This document shows, in pieces, positions 1 to 10,979 of a stretch of 64,000 nucleotides of DNA (its first letter is position 1; every line of letters begins with the position of its first letter). The stretch is from NCBI GenBank assembly GCA_002049455.2, contig KV918815.1, positions 1 to 64,000 of the forward strand, written 5' to 3'. Origin of the DNA: Porphyra umbilicalis. Its lineage: Eukaryota; Rhodophyta; Bangiophyceae; Bangiales; Bangiaceae. A program made the translations under genes and the position numbers. Below the pieces are notes generated by a model that worked only from the letters and a program-made list of their open reading frames with translations, was not told the origin of the DNA and searched no databases.

Positions 1-519
1 TGCTTCTTTGCCGACTACCCCGGTTCTGCCATCTCGCCCATCCCCAAGCGCCAAGTCGGCTACCTCATCGCCCTGGTTGACGCCTGGCATCGATTTTCCC
101 TCCTGCATTGGGCATCCCACCGCCCCCACCGCGTCTGCCGCGGCTCCTGCGCCGGGGAGCTCCTCGCCATCGCTGACGCCGTGGCCGCCGCGCTCGACGT
201 GCGCCTCCTCCTCTAAGAGCTCCTCTCGCGCCGGGTACCCATGGCCGCCTACACCAACTCGTCCGCGGCCTACGACCTGATCACATCCTTCAAAGACCCC
301 ACCAACATGACCGGCAAGAACGACCTGTTTATGCTGCGCCGCGCGCTGCTGGACGGCACCGTCCGTGCCCTGCACCTCGTCCACGAATCCCACAACCCCG
401 CCGATGTGCTCTTCAAGACCACCTATGCCCGCCCGGCCCCCAACGACTCTCCGAACGAGGCCTTCTCCACCGGGATGTTGCGTCCCGTAATCCGCGCCCA
501 CACCACCTTGACCGACTAA
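1..519 (+). pseudogene. Ty1/copia RNase H C-terminal fragment
   Basis: Frame 1 is open from the first base to a stop codon at 517-519, apart from one in-frame TAA at 214-216. The reading resembles the RNase H end of a Ty1/copia polyprotein. It begins with ADYPGSAIS, continues with GYLIALVDAWHRFSLLHWAS (the position of the usual 'W.S.kQ' region), then an alanine-rich GELLAIADAVAAALDVRLLL helix. After the stop comes YTNSSAAYDLI (the 'Dn.sa..l' segment) and finally HESHNPADVLFK, the equivalent of the NPADxLTK motif that closes copia RNase H. The rest of the element lies left of the window. Its sequence is quite unlike the copia element at 29-35 kb, so it is a separate lineage. The single stop and partial extent suggest a dead remnant. 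Family assignment is fairly secure; the exact clade is not. Confidence 0.7.
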
Positions 520-1159
520 CGCAACGCCCCTCGCCCCCACGCCGAGGCCTAGCGCCGCCCGTCCCGCCCGCCCTCCTCCCCCTGTTGACGAGGGGGGAGT
601 TTGCCGCCCGACGACCGCGCCCCACCCGCCTCGCCCGCCATCCGCATGCCTGAGCCTAGCCCGCCTCGCCTGTTCCCCCCCCCCCCCCCCCCTTTCACCA
701 CTTTTCCCACGTGCCCTCGCCGACACCTCATCGAATTGGCCGCGGTGACACCCCCCCCTCGGCTGGCCCACGACCGGGGAGTGTGGAACGACTGGCCCAC
801 ATTCCCTTCGCCTCCAATTTACCGCATTGTTCACTCGTTCATATTTCGCCCGAATCTCCCGTCTGATCTCATTTACCATATAAACCGCCACCGCCGCCGG
901 ACCACCTCCGTCCGCGGCGGGCAACCTTCTTTGACATCTTCACACCCGCCGCCGCCGCGTTGCATGTAGTAATCCAAGGAATCGACAGACTAGCAAATTT
1001 TCGCTGGTGATCACGGCTGAGGCTGCACGAGGCTCCTCGGATGCTCCGCAGCCGCAGGCCCTCCGCTGTCGAGCTGGGCGCCACGTCGCATCTCACCGGG
1101 ATTTAGATCGGCGGTATGCACTCCTCTTCGAATAACTAGGCGATCTCCCGTCCATGCCG
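520..1159. other. Non-coding, C-rich spacer
   Basis: No gene is supported here. The stretch holds proline- and arginine-rich shadow frames only. It contains a run of about 18 C near 676-694 and several shorter C runs. Confidence 0.5.
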
Positions 1160-2434
1160 TCACGGCGGACGATCGATCATGATCCTTGTGAGCGCTCGTG
1201 TCCACCGTCCCACGTACACATTAAACGAGCGACCGCCTGATGCCGCGAGGCATCCGAGCACGTCCGGTATCTCCCGCCACCAGACCCGGCCACCTGGCGC
1301 GGGCGCGCGCGCGCCCCGGCGCGCCGCCCGGCTGCGCGAGGCTCGCCCCCGCCACCCCGCCCACGGCTGCTGGCTGCTGCCACCGACGTGGCCACTGCCA
1401 CCGCCGCCGCCACCACCACCACCGCCGCGGCCGCTGGCAGCTGCCGCTCCTCGGCATCCCCCGCGGCCGCGGCGCCTGCCGTCCACGGCTGCTGGCGGCT
1501 GCCGTCCGCCCCCCCCCTCCGCCGCGGTGTGTGCCACCCGTGGCTGCTGGCGGCTGCCACCGCCCCTGCTGCCGCCACCGCCCCCGCTGCCGCCACCGCC
1601 CCCGTTGCCGCCACCGCCCCCGCCGCCCCCGCCGCCCGCTGCGGTGCGTGCCGCCCGCGGCTGCTGGGGGCTACGCCCGCCGCCGCCGCCGCCGCCGCCG
1701 TTGCAGGCGGTGCCCACGGCAGATGCGCCGCGCGTCAGTGCAGTGCGGCCGATCACGTGCTGTTGGAAAGATTCGAAGACCCGGACCACGATCTCACGGC
1801 ACTGCACGACCGGGTTCTCCGACGCGGCGACGAGGTCAAAAACGGTCTTGACAACACCATCGACACAGGGGGGGGGCTCACACAGAGGGGGACGTGTTGA
1901 GGAGATAGTCGGTGTGGACGCGTCCACGACTTTCAAAGGGGGCAGTGCGCTCGACCCTGGCAGGCAACTGCCTTCTCTGCTCCCCGCACCGCCGTCGTTG
2001 CTGCCAGTACCCGCACCTTCAACACCGCCGTCCCCGACGTACCCACCACTGGCACGCAACGCTCGCAGTGCATCTCGCACGACAAGGAAACGATCAGCTG
2101 CTCCCCCAGTCGCCGCAATCATTGCATCCGCCTCCTCCTTCCGCCATACGTACCGGAGGGCGGCGTCAATGTGGCGGGAAACGTGGTCGTCCTCCACGTT
2201 GAAGAGACCGACACGGTCGTAGATGGAGATCCACTGGATCAGGGTGGTGGCCGAGTCGTTCTGCTGCGTGGTGATGCGGCTCACGCCGGCGTGCACGCTG
2301 CCGTTGAGGGGTAACAGGTGCCGCTGCAGCTCTTTTGCGGCTTCCCGAAAGCCCGTGACAGCAGGGGCAATCGTCTCCCTCGCAGGCCCGTCGATGGAGA
2401 GGTGCCCCAGCACATCCGCGTAGCGCCCCATCAC
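1160..2434 (-). CDS. Hypothetical protein with poly-glycine C-terminal half
   Basis: A 424-residue open frame. The N-terminal ~225 residues have ordinary mixed composition with predicted helix, for example around GFREAAKELQRHLLPLNGSV, TLIQWISIYDRVGLFNVEDD and AALRYVWRKEEADAMIAATG. A second ordered stretch, VFDLVAASENPVVQCREIVV, follows an S/T/P/G-rich linker. The C-terminal half is mostly glycine, with arginine and alanine, and corresponds to GCC/CCG repeats on the plus strand (about 1380-1700). I do not recognise a family, and no signal peptide or membrane segment stands out. The balanced N-terminal composition argues that at least that part codes; the glycine-rich tail could be a real disordered region or read-through. 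The start at 2434 is the first ATG of the frame (MMGRYADVLG). A G-rich repeat lies about 120 bases upstream. Confidence 0.45.
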   Translation of the reverse strand: MMGRYADVLGHLSIDGPARETIAPAVTGFREAAKELQRHLLPLNGSVHAGVSRITTQQNDSATTLIQWISIYDRVGLFNVEDDHVSRHIDAALRYVWRKEEADAMIAATGGAADRFLVVRDALRALRASGGYVGDGGVEGAGTGSNDGGAGSREGSCLPGSSALPPLKVVDASTPTISSTRPPLCEPPPCVDGVVKTVFDLVAASENPVVQCREIVVRVFESFQQHVIGRTALTRGASAVGTACNGGGGGGGGRSPQQPRAARTAAGGGGGGGGGGNGGGGGSGGGGGSRGGGSRQQPRVAHTAAEGGGGRQPPAAVDGRRRGRGGCRGAAAASGRGGGGGGGGGGSGHVGGSSQQPWAGWRGRASRSRAARRGARAPAPGGRVWWREIPDVLGCLAASGGRSFNVYVGRWTRALTRIMIDRPP

Positions 2435-2555
2435 CGTGTTGTGGCGTGGTGGCGCGGTGGGGGGTGGGCAAGGGAGGAGGCAAGGAGAATGACATAGAGG
2501 AAGAGGGAGACCTGTGGTACGGAGGTGGGGATTCGGGGAAGAGGGGGGAGGATGG

Positions 2556-2605
2556 GCGAGGGAGGGTCGGGGGAGGATACGCGAGGGAGGGTCGGGGGAG
2601 GATGG
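2556..2605 (+). repeat. 25-bp G-rich tandem repeat (G-quadruplex-prone)
   Basis: Two adjacent copies of a unit starting GCGAGGGAGGGTCGGGGGAG begin at 2556 and 2581. Each copy holds several G runs, enough for an intramolecular G-quadruplex on the plus strand. The repeat lies upstream of the start of the minus-strand gene at 2434. Confidence 0.6.
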
Positions 2606-2777
2606 GTCTTGACAGATCCAGGCATTTGATCACGCGTGATCCGCTGTTGGTGCATCCCGCCACTGGCGTTCCCAGCCCATCGCGCTCCCGCGTGCACGCT
2701 CACGACAAGCCAATGCACCCGGTGAGGCGTCACTTACCGACACCGTGAGCCAACAGCGACGCTCCCGCGCAAAAAGC

Positions 2778-2836
2778 GCTCGCACAGTGACCGCACAATG
2801 AGCACTCGCACAATGAGCACTCTCACAATGACGGCG
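2778..2836 (+). repeat. 15-bp short tandem repeat
   Basis: The unit CGCACAATGAGCACT occurs at 2792 and 2807, with degenerate copies on each side (CGCACAGTGAC before, CTCACAATGACGG after). No function is apparent. Confidence 0.6.
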
Positions 2837-4501
2837 CAAAGAGCGCGCGATCAGTGACCGCGCAAAGTGCAAGCGCATCATGTCGACGGCGCCCGATCTG
2901 GTTGCGGCTGGGTAGGGTGGCTGGTGTTTCGGTTCCATGGGTCGATCGATGAAGGTGGTCAATGGTCATGGCGGGGAACAGATCGTCACGGCGTGAGATT
3001 GGCGTCGGAACAAGTATTGCAAGTACGCGAATCAGACGTAACCCCCCCCCCCTAGAACCCCCCCTGCGAGCCCCCCCCGATTCGGGCGGCCGCCGCATCC
3101 CCCCCCACGTGGCGCGCCCGGAACCCCCCCCACCCTTCCCCCCCCCCACGAGCGAAATATCACTAGTCCATCGAGAATCACAATTACTGCCTCCCGCGTT
3201 GGTGTGTGTGCGGTGAACGTGCGGCTGTCGCGCCTCCACGTGGGTTCCGTTGGGCACCGCCGGCTGCGGACGAGCCGCCACGTTGAAAGTTTGGGTCCTC
3301 AACGGCTTTAGCAGCATGGGATCCCCTTTTCGGTCCCGCGGTGCGTTCTGGGGGGGGGAGGTGCGCGTCGCGGCGAGAGCCCCTCCCGGCCGCCCCGGAC
3401 GCCACGGGCACCACCCGCGGACGCCGCTGGCGGGTCACCCGGCACGTGCGCGATGCCGACACCGCCGCGCCCAGCCCAGCACAACCGTGGGGGAGCTGAC
3501 GGGCCCGTGCCGACGCTAGCGGCGGGGTTAGGCGCGTCCTCCCTGCCGCTCCCCACCGCGAGTTGCCTCTCTGGTGACGACCCTCCCCCCCGCTCTCCCC
3601 CCCTCTCTCCCCACCACGGGTCAGCACCCCCCCCCCCCCGCTCCCCGCCCGATCGCCTCTAGTGCCGCCGGGGATGCCCCCCCCCCCCCCCCGTCGGCGG
3701 CGGCGCCGTCGGCGCCCGGCGCCGCCCATGGAACCCCATGGACGGCCTTTGCCGCCCTCCCCGCGCCCCACGTGCGGGTGTCGCGGTGGTGGCCGGCCGC
3801 TGCCGCGGGCGCCGCCCCCGCCGCCGCCGCCGCCGCGCGCCGCACCGCCTTTGTCGGCCCTCGCGTCGGCGGCGGCGGCGGCGGCGGTCGGCCGGCGGCC
3901 GCCGCCGCGGCGGGGGGCAAACGCGGGCGGCCGCGGCGGGTGGAGCGGTGCCGCCCCTGGGGTGGCGGCGCCGACGGATGCGGCGGCGGCGGCGGCGGCA
4001 GCGTCACCGTGCCAGTGGTGCCCCGCCACGTCGCGCCGCCCGCCGCGTCGGCCGCTGCCGATCCGCCGCTGCCGGCGGGCGCGGACGGGTCTGCGCGCCG
4101 CGACGATGGCGACGGCGGCGACGGGGGCGCCCACCCCCCCCCCCCCCCTCCCCCCCCCCGACGGCGGCTTGATGACCGACTCGGTGTTGGAAGTCAAGTG
4201 GCGCCTCGAACAAAACCGGCGCACCGCCACCGCCGCCGCCGCCGCCGCCGGTGCGGCCACGGCGGGGGGCGCTCCCCCCCCCCCCCCCCCCCGGCCCCAA
4301 CGACCGCCCCGTCGCCAACCGTGGACGGCGCCGACGATGCGGTTGGCGGGTCGGCGTTTGTCATGACGCCCGAGATGGAGCGCACGCGGTCGCGCTTCCC
4401 GGCGATTGCGGCGCCGACGGCGTCGCTCGGGCGGCTGGGGGGGGGAGTGCCCCTTGTGGGGGGGGGGGGGTGCCCCCACCCGCCTGTGACGACTGTGGTC
4501 C
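2837..4501. other. Low-complexity GC-rich region before the CpeT-like gene
   Basis: The stretch from about 3030 to 4690 is dominated by C runs and GCC/GCG triplets. All six frames give long Ala/Pro/Arg/Gly shadows, so frame openness says little. The frame starting at 3574 is the least biased on the plus strand and contains segments such as TAFVGPRVGG and FVMTPEMERTRSRFPAIAAP. It could hold the plastid-targeting N-terminus of the downstream lyase, but it is not in frame with it without at least one shift. I see no independent gene. Confidence 0.4.
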
Positions 4502-5946
4502 GTGGGGCGGGGGGGGGGGGGGGCGCGGCGGCGCCCACCCCGGCGCCGGCGCCGGCGGCGGGTGCCAATGGGGCCCCCACCCTCGACCCGCGGCGACCGG
4601 CGACGGGCGCCTCTGGGGCAGCTCCCCCCCCGCAAGCCGCCGACGCGCCGCTGGTGGCGGCCAGGGGTACCCCCCCCCCTCCCCCCCCTCCGCCCCCCCC
4701 CCTTCCCCGTCGCGGCGGCGACCGCCGCGGCGGTCGCCGCCGCCAACCCCTACGCCGCCGCCTCGATTGTGACGCGGATGTATCGGCACGCGCACTCGCG
4801 GCGGAATCTCGGCGAGTTCCTCGCCTGGTTTGCCGGCGACTTTGACAACCACGAGCAGGTCGTCGAGGAGCGGGCGGCGGGCCTGTCGCCCCGCGAAGGC
4901 GGCGGCCACGAGCACATCCACTGCACGCTGACGTCGCTCGGCGACGGGTGGTTGTTTGCAAAATACTACTTTAACGGGGACCCGTCGGTCGTGTTCCGCT
5001 CCCGCCTCTACCGCGTGCTGCCGGTCGTCGAGTCGCCGGTGGGGTTGCTCGAGATGCGCATCTACCGGCTGTTTGCGGAAGCGGAAGCGTCGTTGCGGGC
5101 GACGGGGTACGACGTGCGGGGGTTGTCGTTTACGGATGCGGACGTGTACGATTGGCTGCAGGGGTGCGAGGTGTACTGGGAGCGGTACCAGCCGCCCGAG
5201 GCGGGGGGGACGGCGCCCGGGCGGCGGCGGCGGCGGCGGCGGGTGCTGGGGGTGGCGCCGCCGGCGCCGCTGGCGGGGACGGCGGCGGTGGCGATATCGG
5301 CGGCGGTGGCGCCACGGTCGCTTCGGCGGCCGGCGGCGCGCCCTTCCCCACGTCCCCCGCCGGCGGCCCCGAGCACGACTCGGCGGCGGCGCTCGGCATC
5401 CACCCCGGCCCGCGGTACGTGGGGTGGATGCAAGGCGGCGGCTGCACGGTGCACTCGTCCGAGTCGGGCGGCCGCATCCACATCCTCGACGACCTGTTGC
5501 TCACGCCCGACGACTTGTGGGTGAATGATCGGGGGTTTTTGGACGGGGGGGGGCAGGTGTATGGCAACCGCCGGGGGGAGGCCTACCAGATGCGGCGCGT
5601 GGTGCCGGGGGGGGGTTGGACTGGACGCTCCACGCGGGCGTGGCCGAGCCGGGCACGGAGGGGGGGGGGGGGGGGGGGGTGGGGGGTGCCCCGCCTGCGT
5701 GAGCGCTGTGTACGAGGCGCCGGCGGGGTGGCCGGGTGGGGGTGTGTGTGCGTGCGCCGAGCCCACCGCCACGGTTTTTTTTTTTGTCTGGGTTGTCGAG
5801 CCGCACGCGCCGGGGTTGGGGCGGGCGCGCCGGCGTGGAACCGCGCACGGGTCTCTCTCATAGCAACCGGTCTTGCCATTATTGCCTTTTTTGCATCGTG
5901 CTTGCAATCGCGGCGCCCCACCCGCGCGGCGCTGCGTCGGGAGTGA
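4502..5946 (+). CDS. cpeT: CpeT/CpcT-type phycobiliprotein (chromophore) lyase, frameshifted
   Basis: Members of this family help attach bilin chromophores to phycobiliproteins of the phycobilisome; in red algae a nuclear copy would act in the plastid. The core begins near 4790. In frame 2 it reads LGEFLAWFAGDFDNHEQVVE, the family's 'ar.maGdFsN..Qa' opening, then HEHIHCTL, AKYYFNGDPSVVFRSRLYRV, LLEMRIYRL and a motif ending CEVYWERYQPP. At a run of seven G near 5205 the frame changes. The C-terminal part continues in frame 1 with GPRYVGWMQGGGCTVHS, a serine/glycine-rich segment, DDLWVNDRGFLDGGGQ and YGNRRGEAYQMRRV, matching the family's 'W.DRG.d...q.wG...gp..f' end. The true stop is uncertain because more G runs follow at 5610-5690; 5946 is the stop of frame 1. 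The start at 4502 is only the first ATG of frame 2, and a transit peptide is not resolved. Downstream RPB3 is convergent. Confidence 0.7.
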
Positions 5947-6195
5947 GGGCCGCCGCAGCCGCGCCGTGGCGCGCCGCCGCGAGGACGTGCGCCGCCCCAC
6001 TGGGGCGCCGCACCGCCACAGCCGGGAGGGTGCGTGCTTCCCCTGGCGGCCGCCACCGCACCGGCCCGGCGCGCCACCCGCCGGCAAAGCCGTCTGCCGC
6101 GCCGTCGTTTGCCCCGTCCCTCCCCACCACCCGTCGACGCCCCCCCCCAGCCCCGTCCCCCCCCCCCCTCCCCCCCTCAACCGCCGAAACGCCCC

Positions 6196-7224
6196 TCACA
6201 ACTGCCCATCGTCGGCGCCCTCGTGGCTCACCTGCGCCAAGTGCGCCGACACGTTTTGCACCTTCTCCCGCAACACGGTGATGGCGCGTGTCAGCACCTC
6301 GGTCGGCGGCAGCACGCCCGTCGTCTCAATGTCAAACTCAAAGCGTTCGGGGAACTCGCAAAACTCGACAATCTCCGACTCGGCGCCCCCCGCCGCCGCC
6401 GCCAACTCCCCCGCCCGCCGCACCGCGTCGGCGGTGATTGCCGAGCGGCCCGCCAGGAAGGGCCCGTCGTACTCCAAGTCCCCCGCCGCGTCGAGGGCGA
6501 CGACGCCAAGGGAGAGAGACAAGAGGTCCGCCTTGGCCGCCGCGTCGAGGAGCTCATTCAGGCGGGGCAACACAAAGCGCACGGCGGGGGGCTCGGCGCG
6601 AAAGGCAACGGTGCAGACGGGCGACCACTTGGCGTGCTCCTTCCCAATCCCCTTTTTGGCAATCGCCGAGAAGGAGAGGCGCTGACCGCGGGCGAGTTTG
6701 ACAATGAGGATGCCTTTGGCGGCCGCATCCGACACGGACGCGGGCACGGTCCCGGTCGGTGACGATGGCGACGGGGCGGCGTCGCGCAGCACGTCCCCAG
6801 AGTCGTGGACGGGCACGACTGGGTCGCCCTGCGGCGCGTCGGGTGACACCTCCGCCGGCACCAAGTCCCGTGACGTGACCGGCACGTCGTCGTCGGTCGC
6901 GTTGGTCACCGACAGGGTGTACGAAACGGAGCAGACGCCACAAAAGTCATCGCATGCCACGCAATCCCGGCTGTACACGTACCCGTCGGCGGCGCTCGAG
7001 GAGAGGGGGATGAGGCCGATGCGGTGCGCAATGTACTCGTCGTGGAGCACCGTCGTGTTTTCGTGGATGGTCACCAAGTCGACGGCCATGGTCGGCACCT
7101 CGGCAATCATCGTGCGGCGGAGGGCGTTGGCCATCGACACGTCCGTGTTGCGGAGGATGAAGCGCATGTCGTTGCGGCCGAGCGTCACCGAGTCGAGCTG
7201 CACCTGGTCCCGTGCATTCGGCAT
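6196..7224 (-). CDS. RPB3: DNA-directed RNA polymerase II subunit RPB3
   Basis: RPB3 pairs with RPB11 as the alpha-like assembly platform of nuclear RNA polymerase II. The 342-residue frame is intact and intronless. It opens with a beta strand and the alpha-motif: NDMRFILRNTDVSMANALRR, then TMIAEVPTMAVDLVTIHENT, DEYIAHRIGLIPLSS, and the zinc-binding cysteine cluster CVACDDFCGVC. The C-terminal half contains GILIVKLARGQRLSFSAIAK, then KGIGKEHAKWSPVCTVAF (nearly invariant in the family), EFPERFEFDIETTGVLPPTE and a closing helix that contributes to dimerisation. Two low-complexity inserts make it longer than the usual 275-320 residues: an acidic/proline segment after the zinc cluster, and an alanine-rich one before the last third. 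I chose MPNARDQVQLDS (7224) because homology starts there; a further 53 codons upstream to 7383 are open but are Ser/Pro-rich and resemble a 5' leader. No close competitor: RPAC1-like paralogues differ in the KEHAKW region. Confidence 0.92.
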   Translation of the reverse strand: MPNARDQVQLDSVTLGRNDMRFILRNTDVSMANALRRTMIAEVPTMAVDLVTIHENTTVLHDEYIAHRIGLIPLSSSAADGYVYSRDCVACDDFCGVCSVSYTLSVTNATDDDVPVTSRDLVPAEVSPDAPQGDPVVPVHDSGDVLRDAAPSPSSPTGTVPASVSDAAAKGILIVKLARGQRLSFSAIAKKGIGKEHAKWSPVCTVAFRAEPPAVRFVLPRLNELLDAAAKADLLSLSLGVVALDAAGDLEYDGPFLAGRSAITADAVRRAGELAAAAGGAESEIVEFCEFPERFEFDIETTGVLPPTEVLTRAITVLREKVQNVSAHLAQVSHEGADDGQL

Positions 7225-7782
7225 GGTGCCGGAAGGGAGAGGGGGGAGTAGGGGGATGCGCGGGGGCAAGAGGACGGGGTGACGGGAGAGAGATAAAACA
7301 AAGACGAGGCAACAGGTGGAAGGCGAGACACAAGAAGGGGAACGGAAGGGGGCTGTGGGGAGGGGACAGTGCAGCCGTTCCAAAAAGCCGCACAGAGCGA
7401 CAAGGAGCGAGCAGTGCGTGGCGGATCAAACCAAGGATGGCCAGGACGACAGCCATTGACAAACTTAACGCTAAATTGCACAATGGAACTCTCGAGTATC
7501 CGGGAGGTCTATCGTACTGTAAGTCTTCACAAAATAGCCATACAGAAATCAACAAAAGATAAATCGGGCAAAAGTACATTTACACACTGAACACTCAGTT
7601 TGGTACGTGTGATCTCGGATAGCCTCTGTCAAGAGCTTAATTGCCTCGCTGGTAGGGGTGTTCAGTCGGATGGTGATGCCAATCCAGTTAAACAAGTTTT
7701 CATTACAGCCCATGATCGATTCTAAACAGGTTGGTAGTTAACAACCAGTAGTCACCTCTGGAAGAGGTGAGGAGCGAAGCTC
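7225..7782. other. RPB3 upstream region and boundary of the retrotransposon array
   Basis: No gene seen. The sequence is less GC-rich than its surroundings. It contains two small hairpins just before the first non-LTR unit: CACCTCTGGAAGAGGTG at 7754-7770 and GGAGCGAAGCTCC at 7771-7783. Confidence 0.5.
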
Positions 7783-7936
7783 CCTATTCATACCCCACGA
7801 GATGAACCTGGTGAACAGTCTACGATTACCCGCTCGAGGCGGCTCGGAGACGAGTGGCTGTGCCGGGCGAGACGGTGACGTGGCGGAGGGGTGCGTTGGG
7901 GGTCCGGGCACCCCCCCCCGCGGCGGCGCGGCGGCG

Positions 7937-10900
7937 ATGGACGCGGCGGCGGCCGGGGGGCCGCCGCCGTCGCCGCGACGACGCGCGCGATCGCGGCGTT
8001 GCTCGACGCCGTCGCCGTGAACGCGACGGCGGCGTCGAAGCGAACGCTGCTGCTGCTGACAGTTGCGCATCTGACAGAGGATCGATTGGCTGGGGATGGT
8101 CCAATTTACGATTCTCGCTTTTCATTGGCTGGCGCGGCGCCGCTAATCGCTATTAGCGGCTTAGCCGGCGCCGCTATCCCCCCCACCCCCGCGTGCTCCC
8201 CCACCCCCGCCGCTGACCGCCCCGCCCCCCCCGCCCCGTCGCCCCCGGCTCCCCCCGCTCCTGCTGCTGGTGCTCCCCCCCCCCCATCGACGGGGAAACC
8301 TTCCCGCTGCCGCCCGGCCGCCGCGGCCGCAAGGCCCGCCGCGCGGCGCGCCGCCATGCCGCCGCCGCGACGGTGGCTCCTCGCCTGCTCGCTGCTGCTC
8401 CCGCCGCCGCCGGCGCCGACGCCGGCCTGTCTCCCCCTCGCGGTTTCCGCGCTCCCCCCCCCGTGGTTGCGGCGGCGGCTGCTGCCGCCGCCGCCCCCGC
8501 CGCGGTCGCCCGCGACGCCGGGCCTCCCGCCGGCGCCGCCCACGTCGGTGCCGGCGGCCCCCCCCCCCCCCCCCTACCGGCCACCCCTGCGGCGGCAGCC
8601 CGAGACGCGGTCGCCGCGCCTGCGGCGGATCCCCGCGCTGCCCCCCGCCCGCGTCCCGCGACGTGGGCCGACGCGGTGGTCGGCGTGCGTGGGGCTGCCC
8701 CTGTGGCCGTGGCCGGCGGCCGGCGGCCGCCGCCGCGCGGCGGCAAACACAAGGACGCTGTGGCGGTAGCCGCCGCCGTGGCAGCGGCAAAAATCAAGGC
8801 CAAGGACGGAGGCGCTGCCGCGGCGGCGGCCGCTCGGCTCGCCCGCGCGACCGCCGCGGGCGCCGCGCTGCGCCGCCTCGCCGCCGGGTCGCCCCCGCCG
8901 GTGACGCTGCGGACTGTCTACGTCCGCGGCGTCGCCCGCGAGTCGCGCACCTGGCGGCTTCGTGAGCTGCTGTCGGGCGCCACAGGGCTGCCCAAGCGGG
9001 CGGTCGTCGACGTGGACCGCGCCGGCGACCTCGCAGAGGTGCGCCTGCTGGCGCAGCACGCCGACGCGTTTGAGGCGGCGGTGGCGCTGTCGCCCGCCGC
9101 CGCCACGCTAACGCTCGTGCGGGGGGTCGACCCCCTCTCGCCGTCGCTGCTGGGCGCCCCGCGCCGACGCGGGCTGTCGGCGGAGGCGGCGTGCGAGGTG
9201 GCGCGCGCGTTTTACGTGGCGCGCCGCCGCGCCAAGCTCGCGTCGCTAGACGAGCGGGTGGGCATGCCGCCCGCCCACCGGGACGCCCTCCGCCCGCTGC
9301 TGCACCGGGAGCTCGCCCCGTACGTGCAGCAGCTGGGTGCTGGTGGTGGCGTGGTGGGCGGCCGCGTGGCGCTCCCGGCGGCGGCGGCCGCCGGTGCCGT
9401 TGCACAGCGCGGTGGTGCCGCCCGCCGCGGGGCGGACGGCGCTCGCCTGGTTCCGCCTCCGGGGGTGGCGACCGCGGAGGCGGTCGACGCCGACCGGCCG
9501 GGCGCCGAAAATTTCCAGCCGGCGGCTTCGCCCCCCGCGTCGGCTTCGGCCACCCCTTCTGAAATTTCAGTATTGCCTCCGACCCCCCCCACGTTTTCGG
9601 CCGCCGCCGAAGACGACGCGGCGGCCGAGGAAAATTCTTGCGCCGACGGGGACGGGGTCGATCCCGCATCCGGGATCGGGATGCGGGTGGTCGCCACGAC
9701 GGCGACCGACCCCCCCCCCGAATCGGATTGCGCCTCGCCCCGGCGGGCCGCAAATTTTGCAGTGTCCTTCTCGCTCGGCGGCTACCGCACGCCCCCGACC
9801 AGCCCCCGCATTGGTGCGGCCCCCCCGACGCCCCCGCCGCGCGTGGCCCGCCATTCGCTTGGCGCCGCTGGCCACATGGCCGCCGCGGGCAGGGCGGCGG
9901 CCGCGGACCTGTCGGCGGGCCCGGCAGCCTCGCTCCCCCCACTGGCCGACGCCGTCGCTGCGGTGGTTGGGCGTGCACCGGGCGGCGCGGTCGGCGCCCT
10001 CTTGCTGGCGGCGGCGATGTTCCGCGTCGCGGACGGCGCCGTGGCTGAGGCCGCTGACGCGGCTGCCCCACCGCGGCGCCTCGACCCGGCCGCCGCGGCG
10101 GCGCGCGCTGACGCGGCCGAGGCGCGCGGTGTGCGCGTGGCAGCGTCGGCCGCCGCCACGGCGGACGTGGATTTGGCGGTGTCGCCGCCGGCTACCCCCC
10201 CCCCTCCGACGCCAATGTCGCCAGCGCGGGGTTCTGACGACGCGGCGGCGATTTCCCTCGCGACCGCGCGTGTGTTGCGGCAGGCGGCCGCGCGCTTCGT
10301 GGCCGCCCATGACGCGCCCGTGGCTGTCGCGCGCCGCCTGCGGGCGGCCGCCCTCGAGGGCGTCGCCCGCCGTGCGCGAGGCGCCGCCGCCCGCGCTGTC
10401 GCCGCTGCTGCCGGCGCCGATGCCGCTGCTGCCGCGTTGGTGGGCCTCCCCCCCGACGTGGGGAGCGACAGCTGTAGCTCGGGGGTGGTGGCGATTTTTT
10501 GTGCGCCCGCCGCTGGTGCGCGCGCTCCCCCTCCGACGCCCGCTGGTAAGCGGCGCGTGCGGGCGCCGCCCGACTCCGCGTCGGCGCCCCGCCTCGCCAG
10601 TGCGGTTCGCGCGCCGCCTGTCGGTGTCGCCGGTCGGACGCGCGGAGCCTGCCTGCGCGCCGCCGCTGTGGCGCCGCCGCACGTGCCCGGCGTGGCTGCG
10701 GGGCCGGTCCTTGCCTCGTCGCCGGCAGCGGCGCACGCCGTGGACGGCGTGCCGAGTGTCTGGCCCGCGTCTCGCGAGTTGGACCTTGCGGGGGGGGTTC
10801 CCGCGGCGCCCCAACCTGGCGGTTGGCGTGCTGCGTGCACCGTCCCCGCTTCGGTCGACGCGCACGCGCGTGCGGCGGTCGCCGCGTCGCCACCTGCGGC

Positions 10901-10979
10901 GCACGACGCTCGCGCCGCCGCGCCGACGGCGGCGCCGCCTGCTGCTCCCCCCCCCGTTAGCGACGTCACTGCCAAATGA
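7937..10979 (+). CDS. Non-LTR retrotransposon ORF1 protein, unit 1
   Basis: Presumed nucleic-acid-binding ORF1 protein. The start MDAAAAGG at 7937 is chosen because the same ATG opens the longer frame in unit 2. Two frame changes follow, near 7955 and in the C run at 8275-8286; from there to 10979 a single frame of about 900 codons is open. The N-terminal third is Ala/Pro-rich. About residues 190-310 of the main frame form the most ordered part: TLRTVYVRGVARESRTWRLR, an alpha-beta stretch ending AEVRLLAQHADAFEAAVAL, and a helical segment with EVARAFYVARRRAKLASLDE. The first part looks RRM-like (beta-alpha-beta with VYVRGV and AEVRL at RNP-like positions), by eye only. A serine/threonine-rich region and a long alanine-rich tail follow. 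The stop TGA overlaps the ATG of ORF2 (ATGA, 10976-10979). Confidence 0.65.

Noticed and set aside
3184-4746. 520-codon minus-strand frame over the CpeT upstream region
   Set aside because: Composition is Arg/Gly/Ala only, driven by GC triplets; it is a shadow frame with no ordered segment.
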